A stretch of 64,000 nucleotides of DNA from Parvibaculum sp046297875 (GCF_046297875.1 NZ_JBKBHD010000001.1:806001-870000), one strand, 5' to 3'; positions 27,433-37,173 are shown, counted from the first letter of the stretch. Notes: a model not told the origin generated them from the letters alone. A program made the numbers and translations.

Positions 27433-29622
27433 TCAGTCGCGGTCGCGGCGCCGGCCACGGCCGCCACCGCCGCCTTCGCGCTTCTCGCGGGGCTGCTCTG
27501 CCGGCTCGTTCTCGTAGAAGATCTCTTCGCCCGTCTCCTGATTGACGTGCTTCATGGAGAGGCGGACCTTGCCGCGGTCGTCGAAGCCCAAGAGCTTCAC
27601 CTTGACCTTGTCGCCTTCCTTGACGATGTCGGAGACCTGCTCGACGCGGGTCGGCGCCATCTGCGAGATATGCACCAGACCGTCGCGCGGGCCGAAGAAG
27701 TTCACGAAGGCGCCGAAGTCGACAGCCTTCACAACCGTACCTTCGTAGATCTTGCCGACTTCCGGCTCGGCGACGATGCCCTGAATCCAGGCGATCGCCT
27801 TGCGGATCGCTTCGGCGTCGGAGGACGCGACCTTGATCGTTCCGTCGTCGGAGATATCGATCTTGGCGCCGGTCTTTTCGACGATTTCACGGACGACTTT
27901 GCCGCCCGTGCCGATCACTTCGCGGATCTTGTCGGTCGGTACCTTGACGACTTCGATGCGCGGCGCGTACTCGCCCATTTCGGGGCGGGCCGTGTCGAGC
28001 GCCTTGGCCATCTCGCCGAGGATGTGCATGCGGCCGCCCTGCGCCTGCGCAAGGGCCTGCTTCATGATCGCTTCGTTGATGCCGGTGATCTTGATGTCCA
28101 TCTGGAGAGAGGTCACGCCTTCGGCCGTGCCCGCCACCTTGAAGTCCATGTCGCCGAGGTGATCTTCGTCACCCAGGATGTCGGAGAGAACGGCGAAGCG
28201 ATCGCCCTCGAGGATGAGGCCCATCGCAATGCCCGCCACTGCCCGCGTCAGCGGAACGCCGGCATCCATCATCGCGAGCGACGAGCCGCAGACCGTCGCC
28301 ATCGAGGAGGAGCCGTTCGACTCGGTGATTTCCGAGACGAGACGGATCGTGTAGGGGAAGTCGCCCTTGGGTGGGAGCACGGCGCGGAGCGCGCGCCAAG
28401 CAAGCTTGCCGTGACCGACTTCGCGACGTCCTGTGAAACCGACGCGGCCCGTTTCGCCGACCGAGAAGGGCGGGAAGTTGTAATGCAGCAGGAAGTTCTC
28501 CTTGTAGGTGCCTTCCAGCGCGTCGATGAACTGTTCGTCATCGCCGGTGCCGAGGGTCGCCACCACAAGGGCCTGCGTCTCGCCGCGGGTGAAGAGCGCG
28601 GAGCCATGCGCGCGCGGCAGGATGCCGACTTCGGAAACGATCGGACGGACCGTTTCGAGGTCGCGTCCGTCGATGCGGTTCTTCGTGTCGAGGATCGAAT
28701 TGCGGACGATGTCGCTCTCGATTTCCTTGAAGAAGCCGCCGACTTCATTTTCCGGCACTGCGTTCGGATCTTCAGGGTTGCAGAGCACGGCCTTCACCTT
28801 GTCCTTCGCCTTGGCGATGGCTTCGTGGCGGGCTGCCTTGTCCTTCAGCTGATAGGCAGTGCGGAGATCGCTTTCGGCAAGCTCGCGAACCTTCGCGACG
28901 ACGGCGGAGTTGTCCTTGATGTCGACGGGGCGCGGTTCCTTCGCGCATTTCTCGGCCATGCGGATGATCATGTCGATCACCGGCTGGAATTCGCGGTGGC
29001 CGAACATGACGGCGCCGAGCATGACGTCTTCGGACAGTTCCTTGGCTTCCGATTCCACCATCATCACGGCATCGGCCGTGCCGGCGACGACGAGATCGAG
29101 CGCGCTTTCCGGCATTTCGTCGATCATCGGGTTGAGCTTGTACTCACCGCCGATATAGCCGACGCGGGCAGCGCCGATCGGCCCGAGGAAGGGGAGGCCC
29201 GAAATGGTGAGCGCGGCGGAGACCGCGATCATCGCGACGATATCGGGATCGTTCTCCATATCGTGGCTGAGAACGGTCGCAATCACCTGCGTTTCGTTCT
29301 TGAAGCCCTTGATGAAGAGGGGGCGGATCGGACGGTCAATCAGACGCGAGACGAGCGTTTCCTTTTCGCTCGGGCGGCCTTCGCGCTTGAAGAAGCCGCC
29401 GGGAATCTTGCCCGCGGCATAGGTCTTTTCCTGGTAGTTCACGGTCAGGGGAAAGAAATCGAGGCCCGGCTTCGGCTTGCGTTCGCCGACAACGGTGGCG
29501 AGCACCGTGGTTTCGCCATAGGTCGCCATGACGGCGCCATCGGCCTGGCGGGCGATCTTTCCCGTTTCGAGGATGAGCGGACGGCCGCCCCATTCGATTT
29601 CTTCGCGTGTAATTTCAAACAT
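27433..29622 (-). CDS. pnp: Polyribonucleotide nucleotidyltransferase (PNPase)
   Basis: 3'-to-5' phosphorolytic exonuclease of the RNA degradosome. From ATG 29622 (MFEITREEIEWGGRPLILET), with AGGAAA upstream, it has 729 residues. Two RNase PH-like domains are seen: YGETTVLATVVGERKP with FKREGRPSEKETLVSRLIDRPIRP, and the second core with TRGETQALV and EITESNGSSSMATVCG. A KH domain (VIGTGGKVVREIVEKTGAKI) and an S1 domain (GKIYEGTVVKAVDFGAFVNF) follow. The C-terminal tail is Gly/Arg-rich. It is downstream of rpsO, the classic order. Confidence 0.97.
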   Translation of the reverse strand: MFEITREEIEWGGRPLILETGKIARQADGAVMATYGETTVLATVVGERKPKPGLDFFPLTVNYQEKTYAAGKIPGGFFKREGRPSEKETLVSRLIDRPIRPLFIKGFKNETQVIATVLSHDMENDPDIVAMIAVSAALTISGLPFLGPIGAARVGYIGGEYKLNPMIDEMPESALDLVVAGTADAVMMVESEAKELSEDVMLGAVMFGHREFQPVIDMIIRMAEKCAKEPRPVDIKDNSAVVAKVRELAESDLRTAYQLKDKAARHEAIAKAKDKVKAVLCNPEDPNAVPENEVGGFFKEIESDIVRNSILDTKNRIDGRDLETVRPIVSEVGILPRAHGSALFTRGETQALVVATLGTGDDEQFIDALEGTYKENFLLHYNFPPFSVGETGRVGFTGRREVGHGKLAWRALRAVLPPKGDFPYTIRLVSEITESNGSSSMATVCGSSLAMMDAGVPLTRAVAGIAMGLILEGDRFAVLSDILGDEDHLGDMDFKVAGTAEGVTSLQMDIKITGINEAIMKQALAQAQGGRMHILGEMAKALDTARPEMGEYAPRIEVVKVPTDKIREVIGTGGKVVREIVEKTGAKIDISDDGTIKVASSDAEAIRKAIAWIQGIVAEPEVGKIYEGTVVKAVDFGAFVNFFGPRDGLVHISQMAPTRVEQVSDIVKEGDKVKVKLLGFDDRGKVRLSMKHVNQETGEEIFYENEPAEQPREKREGGGGGRGRRRDRD

Positions 29623-29939
29623 ATCGGTTTCCTGTTCCGCGGCCCCGCTTTTCATGCGTTCTTCCACCATCATGCGGCGGCCGCTTTTCTGCCGCTTTTT
29701 CCGCGGCCGGACAAAAGGACGGATATCGCAATCGTGCCGAATACACCTGGGCCCCTGAAGGCCCGGAACCCGGCGCCGCGAGACGGGAGGCGGCGGGTCC
29801 GATTGCGAGAACCATCCGTAAACGGACGAGTGTCTCTATTCAGCAGTCCTGAAAGACGCACGCCCGCCTGCGAGATTCGAGATGAACCCCCCAGGCAGGC
29901 GCCGTGCAAAGCAGAACCGGTAGGGCACCAGGCACCCTG
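29623..29939. other. rpsO-pnp intergenic region
   Basis: A 317-base gap on the minus-strand path from rpsO to pnp. It is GC-rich and rich in possible stems, for example the GGACCC...GGGTTCC pair around 29764-29800 and CGGCCGCGG/GCGGCCGC near 29675-29715. In enterobacteria the rpsO-pnp spacer holds a terminator, a promoter and the stem used in PNPase autoregulation. The same role here is inference. No gene seen. Confidence 0.45.
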
Positions 29940-30209
29940 TTACCGCCTGATCCCCAGACGGGCGATCAGCTTTTCGTAACGCGCCTGATCCTTCTTCTTC
30001 ACATAGTCGAGAAGGCTGCGGCGCAGGCTCACCATCTTCAGCAGGCCGCGGCGGGAATGATTGTCCTTGGCGTGGCCCTTGAAGTGTTCGGTGAGGTTGA
30101 CGATACGCTCGGTCAAGATCGCGACCTGCACCTCGGGGGAGCCGGTGTCGCCGTCCTTGCCGGCAAATTCCTTGATGAGCTGAGCTTTGCGCTCCGGCGT
30201 AATCGACAT
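29940..30209 (-). CDS. rpsO: 30S ribosomal protein S15
   Basis: Primary 16S rRNA-binding protein of the central domain. 89 residues beginning MSITPERKAQLIKEFAGKDG with the family's TGSPEVQVAILTERI, HSRRGLLKMVSLRRSLLDYV and YEKLIARLGIRR. It starts nine bases after the truB stop, so it ends the rimP-nusA-infB-rbfA-truB transcript or shares it. Confidence 0.98.
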   Translation of the reverse strand: MSITPERKAQLIKEFAGKDGDTGSPEVQVAILTERIVNLTEHFKGHAKDNHSRRGLLKMVSLRRSLLDYVKKKDQARYEKLIARLGIRR

Positions 30210-30218
30210 CGGGTTCTC

Positions 30219-31142
30219 CTATAATTCGAGATTGAACACGCGCACGGGGCGAAGCTCGCCTTGCCCGTATTCGGTCAGCGCCACCGGGTTTCCCCGATGG
30301 GTGGCCAGTACCGATCCGGACAGGATGGGTGCGTCACGCCCGCGTAACAAAACTCCCTGACCCTTTTTCAATCGGGCCGCATCGTCTGCACTTACGGCCA
30401 GCGCCGGGATGTCGTCCAGCGCGGTCTCAAGCGGAAGCAGATGGGCCCCGAGGCCAGGAGCGGGCGCAATATGGCCCAAGGCGAGGAGTTTATCCAGTGG
30501 AATTGCGGCCTCTTCCCGGAAGGGGCCGTGGCGGGTGCGCCGGAGCGCCGAGACATGGCCGGCAGAGCCCAGCGCCAGGGCCAGATCGCGGGCAAGCGAG
30601 CGGACGTAAGTCCCCTTGCTGCAAGAGATTTCCAGCTCGGCATGGTCTGCGTCCGGCCGCGAAACGAGGCGGATTTCGTGGATGGTGACGGGCCGGGGCT
30701 TCATCTCCACCACCTCGCCCGCCCGGGCGCGGGCATAGGCCCGCTCGCCATCGACCTTGATCGCGGAAAAGGCGGGGGGCACCTGCTCGATCGGCCCCTG
30801 AAAGCGGGGCAGCATGGCCTCGATGTCGGCATCCGAAGGCCGGACGGGACTTGCCGCCACCACCTCGCCCTCGGCATCGTCCGTCGAGGTCTGCTCGCCG
30901 AAGCGGATGGTGAAGCGATAGGCCTTGGTCGCGTCGATCACGAAGGGGACGGTTTTTGTGGCCTCCCCCAGCGCGATGGGGAGAACCCCGGTCGCCAGCG
31001 GATCGAGCGTACCGGCATGGCCGGCCTTCTGCGCATTGAAGGCGCGGCGGACGCGGTTCACCACATCGGAAGAGGTTGGCCCCAAAGGCTTGTCGACAAC
31101 GACCCAGCCCGAGACCGGATCGCCCTTCTTGCGCCGTGCCAT
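30219..31142 (-). CDS. truB: tRNA pseudouridine(55) synthase
   Basis: Makes pseudouridine 55 in the T-loop of tRNAs. 307 residues. SGWVVVDKPLGPTSSDVVNRV and AGHAGTLDPLATGVLPIALG (catalytic Asp47) are diagnostic, as is CSKGTYVRSLARDLA. It lies five bases after the rbfA stop and nine before rpsO. Confidence 0.97.
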   Translation of the reverse strand: MARRKKGDPVSGWVVVDKPLGPTSSDVVNRVRRAFNAQKAGHAGTLDPLATGVLPIALGEATKTVPFVIDATKAYRFTIRFGEQTSTDDAEGEVVAASPVRPSDADIEAMLPRFQGPIEQVPPAFSAIKVDGERAYARARAGEVVEMKPRPVTIHEIRLVSRPDADHAELEISCSKGTYVRSLARDLALALGSAGHVSALRRTRHGPFREEAAIPLDKLLALGHIAPAPGLGAHLLPLETALDDIPALAVSADDAARLKKGQGVLLRGRDAPILSGSVLATHRGNPVALTEYGQGELRPVRVFNLEL

Positions 31143-31147
31143 TCCGC

Positions 31148-31573
31148 TCAGTCCTCCCGATCGGACTTGCCGAGGTCGCGGGCAACTTCAGGCGTGTGCA
31201 GCAGGCGGTCGATCACCTCGGCATTGTCGAAGGAGGTGTCGGGTTCGAAGGAGAGGTCCGGCATGAACTTGAAGGTGACTTCCTTCGAGAGCTGGCCGCG
31301 CAGATAGGCGCGGACGCGGGTCAGCGCTTCGGCGAGCGCCGCCGCATCGCCCTTGCCGAGCGGGGCGACGAAGCAGGTCGCGTGGCGCAGATCCGGGCTC
31401 ACGCGCACTTCGGTCACGGTGAAGCTGCGGTCGACAAGCTCGGGGTCGCGGATCGTGCCACGGGCAACGATATCGGCAAGCGCCCGGCGCACGAGCTCGC
31501 CCGCACGCAACTGGCGCTGACTCGGCGCGCTGGCGCCACGTTTGGATTTTCCAGACCCGGATTTTCTCTGCAT
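31148..31573 (-). CDS. rbfA: 30S ribosome-binding factor A
   Basis: KH-fold factor needed for late 30S maturation. 141 residues. The core RQLRAGELVRRALADIVARG and VTEVRVSPDLRHATCFVAPLG, then LTRVRAYLRGQLSKEVTFKFMPDLSFEPD, match the family. A basic Ser-rich leader (MQRKSGSGKSKRGASAP) precedes it. It is 95 bases downstream of infB, with a palindromic repeat in the gap. Confidence 0.95.
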   Translation of the reverse strand: MQRKSGSGKSKRGASAPSQRQLRAGELVRRALADIVARGTIRDPELVDRSFTVTEVRVSPDLRHATCFVAPLGKGDAAALAEALTRVRAYLRGQLSKEVTFKFMPDLSFEPDTSFDNAEVIDRLLHTPEVARDLGKSDRED

Positions 31574-31590
31574 GGGGTTTTTCCGTTTAC

Positions 31591-31647
31591 CCCCTCACCC
31601 GATCCGGGCCGTGCCCGGATCACCCTCTCCCCGAAGGGAGAGGGAAA
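31591..31647. repeat. Palindromic intergenic repeat between infB and rbfA
   Basis: Two perfect nine-base stems side by side: GATCCGGGC/GCCCGGATC with loop CGT (31601-31621), and CCCTCTCCC/GGGAGAGGG with tetraloop CGAA (31623-31644), preceded by CCCCTCACC. This composition is typical of dispersed short repeats in alphaproteobacterial genomes. It sits inside the operon and may affect mRNA stability or termination between infB and rbfA. Confidence 0.7.
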
Positions 31648-31668
31648 AGACAGAAGGGGGCGGCAGCA

Positions 31669-34266
31669 TCAATCGAGGCTGCGCTTCACCACCTCGACAT
31701 CGAAACACTCGATGATGTCGCCCTTGCGCATGTCCTGATAGTTCTCGAAGGCCATGCCGCATTCCTGACCGGACTGCACTTCCTTCACTTCGTCCTTGAA
31801 GCGCTTCAGCGTCGAGAGCTTGCCTTCGTGGATCACGACGTCGTCGCGGATCAGGCGGACATGCGAACCGCGGCGCACCACGCCCTCGGTGACGCGGCAG
31901 CCCGCGACCTTGCCGGTCTTGGAAATGTTGAAGATTTCCAGGATCTCGGCATTGCCGAGGAAGGTTTCGCGCAGTTCCGGCGAAAGCATGCCGGACAGCG
32001 CCGCCTTGATGTCGTCCACGAGGTCGTAGATCACCGAGTAATAGCGGATTTCGACACCGTCCTGACGGGCAGCATCGCGCGCCTGCGAATTGGCGCGGAC
32101 ATTGAAGCCGATGATCGGCGCGCGCGAGGCGGTCGCCAACGTCACATCCGATTCCGTTACGCCGCCGACGCCGACATGAATGACGCGCGCGGTGACTTCG
32201 TCGGTGCCGAGCTTTTCGAGCGCCTGCACGATGGCTTCGGCCGAGCCCTGCACGTCCGCCTTGACGACGATGGGCAGCTCTTTCTTGTCCTGCTCCTTCA
32301 GCTGCGAGAGCATCTGATCGAGCGAGGTGCGGCTGCCGGTACCGACGCGCTTGTCGCGGCGAACACGCTGACGGTAGTCGGTGATCTCGCGGGCACGGCT
32401 TTCGTTTTCGACGACGCTCATCACGTCGCCTGCTTCCGGTGCGCCGCCAAGGCCGAGCACTTCAACCGGCTGCGAGGGGCCGGCAGACTGCACGTTCTCG
32501 CCGCGATCATTGATGAGCGCGCGGACACGGCCCCATTCGGTGCCGGCCACGATGATGTCGCCAACGCGCAGCGTGCCGCGCTCGATGAGCACAGTGCCGA
32601 CGGGACCGCGTCCCTTGTCGAGCTTCGCTTCGACGATGATGCCTTCAGCGGAACGGTCGGGATTGGCGCGCAGCTCCAGCACTTCGGCCTGCAGCAGGAT
32701 CGCTTCCTCGAGCTTGTCGAGACCCGTGCCGCTCTTTGCGGAAATTTCCACCGCCATGACATCGCCGCCGAAATCCTCGACCACGACTTCATGCTGCAGC
32801 AGTTCGTTCTTCACGCGGGTGGGCTCCGCGTCCGGCTTGTCCATCTTGTTGATGGCGACGATCATCGGAACGCCAGCAGCCTTCGCGTGGTTGATGGCTT
32901 CGATGGTCTGCGGCATGACGCCGTCATCGGCGGCAACGACAAGCACCACGATATCCGTCACCTTGGCGCCGCGGGCGCGCATGGAGGTGAAGGCGGCGTG
33001 GCCGGGCGTATCGAGGAAGGTGATGCGGTCACCAGAACCGAGCGTCACCTGATAGGCGCCGATATGCTGCGTAATGCCGCCCGCTTCGCCGGCGGCGACG
33101 TCGGTCTTGCGCAGCGCGTCGAGCAGCGAGGTCTTGCCGTGGTCGACGTGACCCATGACTGTGACGACCGGCGCGCGGGGCTGCTTAAGCTCCGCCGCAT
33201 CGTCCTCGCCGACAAGGCCTTCTTCGACGTCTGATTCCGCAACGCGCTTGACCGTGTGGCCCATTTCTTCGGCGACAAGCTGTGCAGTGTCGCTGTCGAT
33301 CACATCGGTGATCTTCAGCATGATGCCCTGCTTCATCAGAATCTTGATCACATCCACCGCGCGCTCCGCCATGCGGTTCGCGAGTTCCTGGATGGTGATG
33401 ATTTCCGGGATGACGACATCGCGGATGATCTTCTGCGGCGCTTCCTGCACGCCCATATGCTTCTTGCGCTCGCGCTCCACGCGGCGGCGCATCGAGGCAA
33501 GCGAACGCTGGCGGCCGCTGTCGTCGTCGAACGCCTTGGTGATGGTGAGCTTGCCACGGCGGCGCTCTTCGGTGCGGCGCGCGGCGGGCTGCTTCGGCGC
33601 GGCATGGCCTGCGCTGCGCTTGGGCTTGTCTTCCTCGTCGCCTTCGTCGGCCGCGATTTCCTTCACGGCGGCGCGGGGCGCGGAGCGTTCCTCTTCGGTG
33701 CTGCGGCGCTGTGCGTCGCCGGCAGAGCGGACACGCGCTTCCTGCTCAGCGGCAAGGCGGGCGGCCTCTTCCTCGGCGCGGGCGGCAGCGGCCGCACGTT
33801 CGGCGTCGCGGCGCGCATCTTCCTCGGCGAAGCGTTTTGCCTCTTCTTCGGCGCGGCGGCGATCCTCGCCTTCGCGCTCACGCGCGCTGTCGAGCGCTTG
33901 GGCGCGGGCAGCCTTCTCCTCTTCGGTCAGCGTGCGCAGCACGATGCCGGAGCGGGCGCGGGGCGCCGACTTCTTCTCGGCAGCGGCGGGCGCGGCTTCG
34001 GCCTTCTTTTTCGGCTCGGGCGAAGCAGCGGCGGCCGGCGCTTCCTTCGGCGCGGGCGCGGGCTTTGCCTTTTCCTCGGCGGGCGCGGGTGCGGCTCCGT
34101 CCGTCTTCAGCGTGCGCTTCTTCTTCTTCTCGACGACGACCGATTTCGAGCGGCCATGCGAAAAATTCTGGCGCACATGGCCAGATTCCACCGTCCGCTT
34201 GAGGCTCAGGGTCTTCCCGCCCGCAGCTTTCGGTTTCGGTTCGCTCGTATCGGCCTGATCGGTCAT
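31669..34266 (-). CDS. infB: Translation initiation factor IF-2
   Basis: GTPase that brings fMet-tRNA to the 30S subunit. 865 residues. The N-terminal ~260 residues are low-complexity, rich in Ala, Glu, Lys and Arg. The IF2_N motif IIRDVVIPEIITIQELANRM is near 280-299. The G domain has GHVDHGKT (372-379), DTPGHAAF and NKMDKPDA. Domains II to IV follow to the end EVVKRSLD. It starts at an ATGA overlap with the YlxR/L7Ae gene. Confidence 0.97.
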   Translation of the reverse strand: MTDQADTSEPKPKAAGGKTLSLKRTVESGHVRQNFSHGRSKSVVVEKKKKRTLKTDGAAPAPAEEKAKPAPAPKEAPAAAASPEPKKKAEAAPAAAEKKSAPRARSGIVLRTLTEEEKAARAQALDSAREREGEDRRRAEEEAKRFAEEDARRDAERAAAAARAEEEAARLAAEQEARVRSAGDAQRRSTEEERSAPRAAVKEIAADEGDEEDKPKRSAGHAAPKQPAARRTEERRRGKLTITKAFDDDSGRQRSLASMRRRVERERKKHMGVQEAPQKIIRDVVIPEIITIQELANRMAERAVDVIKILMKQGIMLKITDVIDSDTAQLVAEEMGHTVKRVAESDVEEGLVGEDDAAELKQPRAPVVTVMGHVDHGKTSLLDALRKTDVAAGEAGGITQHIGAYQVTLGSGDRITFLDTPGHAAFTSMRARGAKVTDIVVLVVAADDGVMPQTIEAINHAKAAGVPMIVAINKMDKPDAEPTRVKNELLQHEVVVEDFGGDVMAVEISAKSGTGLDKLEEAILLQAEVLELRANPDRSAEGIIVEAKLDKGRGPVGTVLIERGTLRVGDIIVAGTEWGRVRALINDRGENVQSAGPSQPVEVLGLGGAPEAGDVMSVVENESRAREITDYRQRVRRDKRVGTGSRTSLDQMLSQLKEQDKKELPIVVKADVQGSAEAIVQALEKLGTDEVTARVIHVGVGGVTESDVTLATASRAPIIGFNVRANSQARDAARQDGVEIRYYSVIYDLVDDIKAALSGMLSPELRETFLGNAEILEIFNISKTGKVAGCRVTEGVVRRGSHVRLIRDDVVIHEGKLSTLKRFKDEVKEVQSGQECGMAFENYQDMRKGDIIECFDVEVVKRSLD

Positions 34267-34931
34267 TCCTGTCCTTCGTCAGCTTTCCCGGGAGGTGCTA
34301 CCGCACGGGTCGTTTGCGGGCGGTCCATCCGCCCATAGCGCGCGAGCCTGGCAAGATCGGCCAAGACTTTTGCCTGCATGCGGCCCGGGATCAGGGCTGC
34401 ATGTATCACATTTCCGCGGCCCAATGCCAAACCCAATTCGTCCGACCAGAGCGGGCTCAACACCGGGACATCGCCCAGAATTCCGTGCTCTTTCGCCACC
34501 CTGAGGCGCTGTTCGAGCTTGCGGCGGCCATCCTCGGCGCCGTCTCGCGCCTCGATAAGGGCGGCGACCCGGCCACGGCCGATCGCCGTCAAAACCTTTT
34601 CAAACCCGGTCTCCAGCGCACCGGCGCGGCGCGCAAGACCCACGGCATCGGCGGCACGCCGGGCGAGCAGCCGCTCGACAAGGCCAGGAAGCGCCGGATC
34701 GGCCTGGACCGGCGCCCGGGCGGCCTTGGCGAAATGTCCCTTTGCCACCGCCCGCTCGAGCATTTCCCGCGTTGCCGTGACCCAAAAGCCACGGCCGGGC
34801 AGCTTTTCGGCCAGATCCGGCACGACATTGCCGTCCGGATCGAGCACGAAGCGGATCAGCCCATCCTTGCCGCCGCTCTCGCCCGAGACGATGCAACGGC
34901 GCTCCGGGCCTCCGGCGTCAGGCTTCTTCAC
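34263..34931 (-). CDS. YlxR-L7Ae fusion RNA-binding protein
   Basis: About 222 residues combining a DUF448/YlxR domain (PERRCIVSGESGGKDGLIRFV, DLAEKLPGRGFWVTATREML) with an L7Ae/L30e-type domain (DAVGLARRAGALETGFEKVL, ALIEARDGAEDGRRKLEQRL). This fusion is usual between nusA and infB in alphaproteobacteria. I place the start at GTG 34931, overlapping the end of nusA by 14 bases; TTG 34934 is the alternative. Longer readings run deep into nusA and are unlikely. The stop overlaps infB as ATGA. Confidence 0.9.
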   Translation of the reverse strand: MKKPDAGGPERRCIVSGESGGKDGLIRFVLDPDGNVVPDLAEKLPGRGFWVTATREMLERAVAKGHFAKAARAPVQADPALPGLVERLLARRAADAVGLARRAGALETGFEKVLTAIGRGRVAALIEARDGAEDGRRKLEQRLRVAKEHGILGDVPVLSPLWSDELGLALGRGNVIHAALIPGRMQAKVLADLARLARYGRMDRPQTTRAVAPPGKADEGQE

Positions 34932-36537
34932 CAACCTCGTCCGCTTCCTCTCCGTCTTCCTCTTCCCCGGCCGAAGCGAGATCGGCCTCGGTGATCCAGC
35001 CCGCCTTGAGGCGCGCACGCATGATGAGGTCATTGGCCTCATCGGCCGTCAGGTCGAAGCCTTCGATGATGCCCTGCTGGTGCTTGCGCTCGCCATTCAC
35101 GGTCTCGTTCCAGCCGAGCAGGTCGTCGGTGGCGCAGCCTGCGAGGTCCTCGACGGATTTCACATCGTTCTCGCCGAAAGCGACCAGCATCTTCGGCGTC
35201 ACGCCCTCGATCTCGCTGACCTCATCGGCCACGCCAAGCTCGCGGCGCCTGGCATCATACTCGGCATTCTGGCGCTCGATGAATTCGAGGGCCCGGCTCT
35301 GGATTTCCTGTGCCGTGTCCTCGTCGAAACCTTCGATGCCGGCGATTTCGTCGAGGTCGACATAGGCCACTTCCTCGATCGAGGCGAAGCCTTCCGAGGC
35401 GAGAAGCTGGGCGATCATCTCGTCCACATCGAGCGCTTCGGCGAAGATCGCCGTGCGGCTGACGAATTCGGCCTGACGGCGCTCGCTTTCCTCGGCTTCG
35501 GTCAGGATGTCGATATCCCAGCCGGTGAGCTGCGAGGCGAGACGCACATTCTGGCCGCGGCGGCCGATGGCGAGCGAGAGCTGATCGTCGGGCACCACGA
35601 CTTCGATGCGCTGCGTATCTTCATCGAGCACGACCTTTACGACTTCGGCAGGAGCCAGCGCATTGACGATGAAGGTGGCGGCGTCGGCTGACCACTGGAT
35701 GATGTCGATCTTCTCGCCCTGCAGTTCATTCACCACCGCCTGAACGCGCGAACCCCTCATGCCGACACAGGCGCCGACGGGATCGATCGAACTGTCGTTC
35801 GAGATGACGGCGATCTTGGCGCGGCTGCCGGGATCGCGCGCAACGGCGCGAATCTCGATGATGCCGTCGTAGATTTCCGGCACTTCCTGGCCGAAGAGCT
35901 TTGCCATGAACTGGGGATGCGAGCGCGACAGGAAAATCTGCGGGCCGCGCTGTTCGCGGCGCACGTCATAGATATAGGCGCGGATGCGGTCGCCATTGCG
36001 GAAGGTTTCGCGCGGCAGAAGCTCGTCGCGGCGCACGATCGCCTCGCCACGGCCGAGATCGACGATCACATTGCCATATTCGACGCGCTTCACGATACCG
36101 TTCACGATCTCGCCGATGCGGTCCCTGTATTCGTCGTACTGGCGCTCGCGCTCGGCATCGCGCACCTTCTGCACGATGACCTGCTTGGCCGTCTGGGCGG
36201 CGATACGGCCGAAATCGACCGGCGGCAGTTCGTCTTCGATCAGGTCGCCGATCTGGGCGGCCGGATTGCGGCGCAGCGCCGACTTCAGGTCGATCTGCAC
36301 GGCATCGTTCTCGACCTGCTCGACCACTTCGAGAAGGCGCACGAGGCGGATTTCGCCGGTCTGCGGATTGATCCGGGCACGGATTTCATTTTCCGCGCCA
36401 TAGCGCGAGCGTGCCGCTTTCTGGATCGCCTCAGCCATCGCCTCGATCACGACTTCGCGGTCGATCGACTTTTCGCGCGCGACCGCATCCGCGATCTGCA
36501 ACAGTTCAAGCCGGTTGGCGCTTACTGCCGGTGCCAT
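34918..36537 (-). CDS. nusA: Transcription termination/antitermination factor NusA
   Basis: RNA polymerase-binding factor controlling pausing, termination and antitermination. 539 residues. The N-terminal domain begins NRLELLQIADAVAREKSIDR. An S1 domain has GEIVNGIVKRVEYGNVIVDL. KH domains show DPVGACVGMRGSRVQAVVNEL and LAIGRRGQNVRLASQLTGWD. Two C-terminal helix-hairpin-helix-like acidic repeats follow (FASIEEVAYV and VEDLAGCATDDLL), with an acidic tail. It is three bases after the rimP stop. Confidence 0.97.
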   Translation of the reverse strand: MAPAVSANRLELLQIADAVAREKSIDREVVIEAMAEAIQKAARSRYGAENEIRARINPQTGEIRLVRLLEVVEQVENDAVQIDLKSALRRNPAAQIGDLIEDELPPVDFGRIAAQTAKQVIVQKVRDAERERQYDEYRDRIGEIVNGIVKRVEYGNVIVDLGRGEAIVRRDELLPRETFRNGDRIRAYIYDVRREQRGPQIFLSRSHPQFMAKLFGQEVPEIYDGIIEIRAVARDPGSRAKIAVISNDSSIDPVGACVGMRGSRVQAVVNELQGEKIDIIQWSADAATFIVNALAPAEVVKVVLDEDTQRIEVVVPDDQLSLAIGRRGQNVRLASQLTGWDIDILTEAEESERRQAEFVSRTAIFAEALDVDEMIAQLLASEGFASIEEVAYVDLDEIAGIEGFDEDTAQEIQSRALEFIERQNAEYDARRRELGVADEVSEIEGVTPKMLVAFGENDVKSVEDLAGCATDDLLGWNETVNGERKHQQGIIEGFDLTADEANDLIMRARLKAGWITEADLASAGEEEDGEEADEVGEEA

Positions 36538-36540
36538 TCT

Positions 36541-37173
36541 CTATTCTCCGTCAGAGGAGGCGTCCGGCGTTTCGGTCGCCGGGCCCTGCCTTTTGAGGCT
36601 TTCCCTAATGAGGTCGTCGCTCATCACGAGCTTCGCCTCGCTCACCTTCTGGAACGGCAGGCCAAGTACCTGCGGCTCCGAAAATCCTTCGACTTCGCTT
36701 TCGACGAGGATTTCGCCATCCTCGACGCCCTGCAGAAGCCCGCGGAAGCGCTTGCGCCCGCCGACCGCTTCGGAGAGTTCGATCTTCGCGTCGAAGCCCT
36801 GCCAGCGGTCGAAATCCTTCATCCGCGTCAGCGGCCGGTCAATGCCGGCGGACGAGACCTCGAGATTGTATTCGCCGGGGATCGGGTCCTCGACATCAAG
36901 CACGGCGGAGAGAATGCGCGAGAGCTCCTCGCAATCCTCGACCGACATGGTGCCGTCGGCGCGTTCGGCCATGATCTGCAGCGTCTGTCCGTCCTGCAGG
37001 CCGAAGCGGATGCGCACGATTTCGAAACCGGCGCCTTCGGCCGGGCCGCGCAGAAGATCGAAGACCTTGCGGGGCACGCCATGCGGCGCGACGAGATGCG
37101 TGTCGAGCACGTCGCCTTCCGCCTTGCTGTCGAGACCCGCAGAGACCAAATCCACACTCCGAAAAATCGCCAA
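36541..37173 (-). CDS. rimP: Ribosome maturation factor RimP
   Basis: Needed for 30S assembly. 210 residues, with the core GFEIVRIRFGLQDGQTLQIMAE, DCEELSRILSAVLDVEDPIPGEYNLEVSSAGIDRPL and the SH3-like C-terminal half. The start is TTG 37173, with TGGAG six bases upstream; GTG 37155 and TTG 37149 are alternatives. First gene of the nusA-infB operon. A hairpin with a seven-U run ends 17 bases upstream of the start codon, and a good promoter lies just before that, so the gene may be attenuated. Confidence 0.93.
   Translation of the reverse strand: MAIFRSVDLVSAGLDSKAEGDVLDTHLVAPHGVPRKVFDLLRGPAEGAGFEIVRIRFGLQDGQTLQIMAERADGTMSVEDCEELSRILSAVLDVEDPIPGEYNLEVSSAGIDRPLTRMKDFDRWQGFDAKIELSEAVGGRKRFRGLLQGVEDGEILVESEVEGFSEPQVLGLPFQKVSEAKLVMSDDLIRESLKRQGPATETPDASSDGE

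Noticed and set aside
27547..29979. 810-residue plus-strand open frame opposite pnp
   Set aside because: Antisense to the highly conserved pnp gene, rich in His, Asp and Arg as expected for a complement frame.
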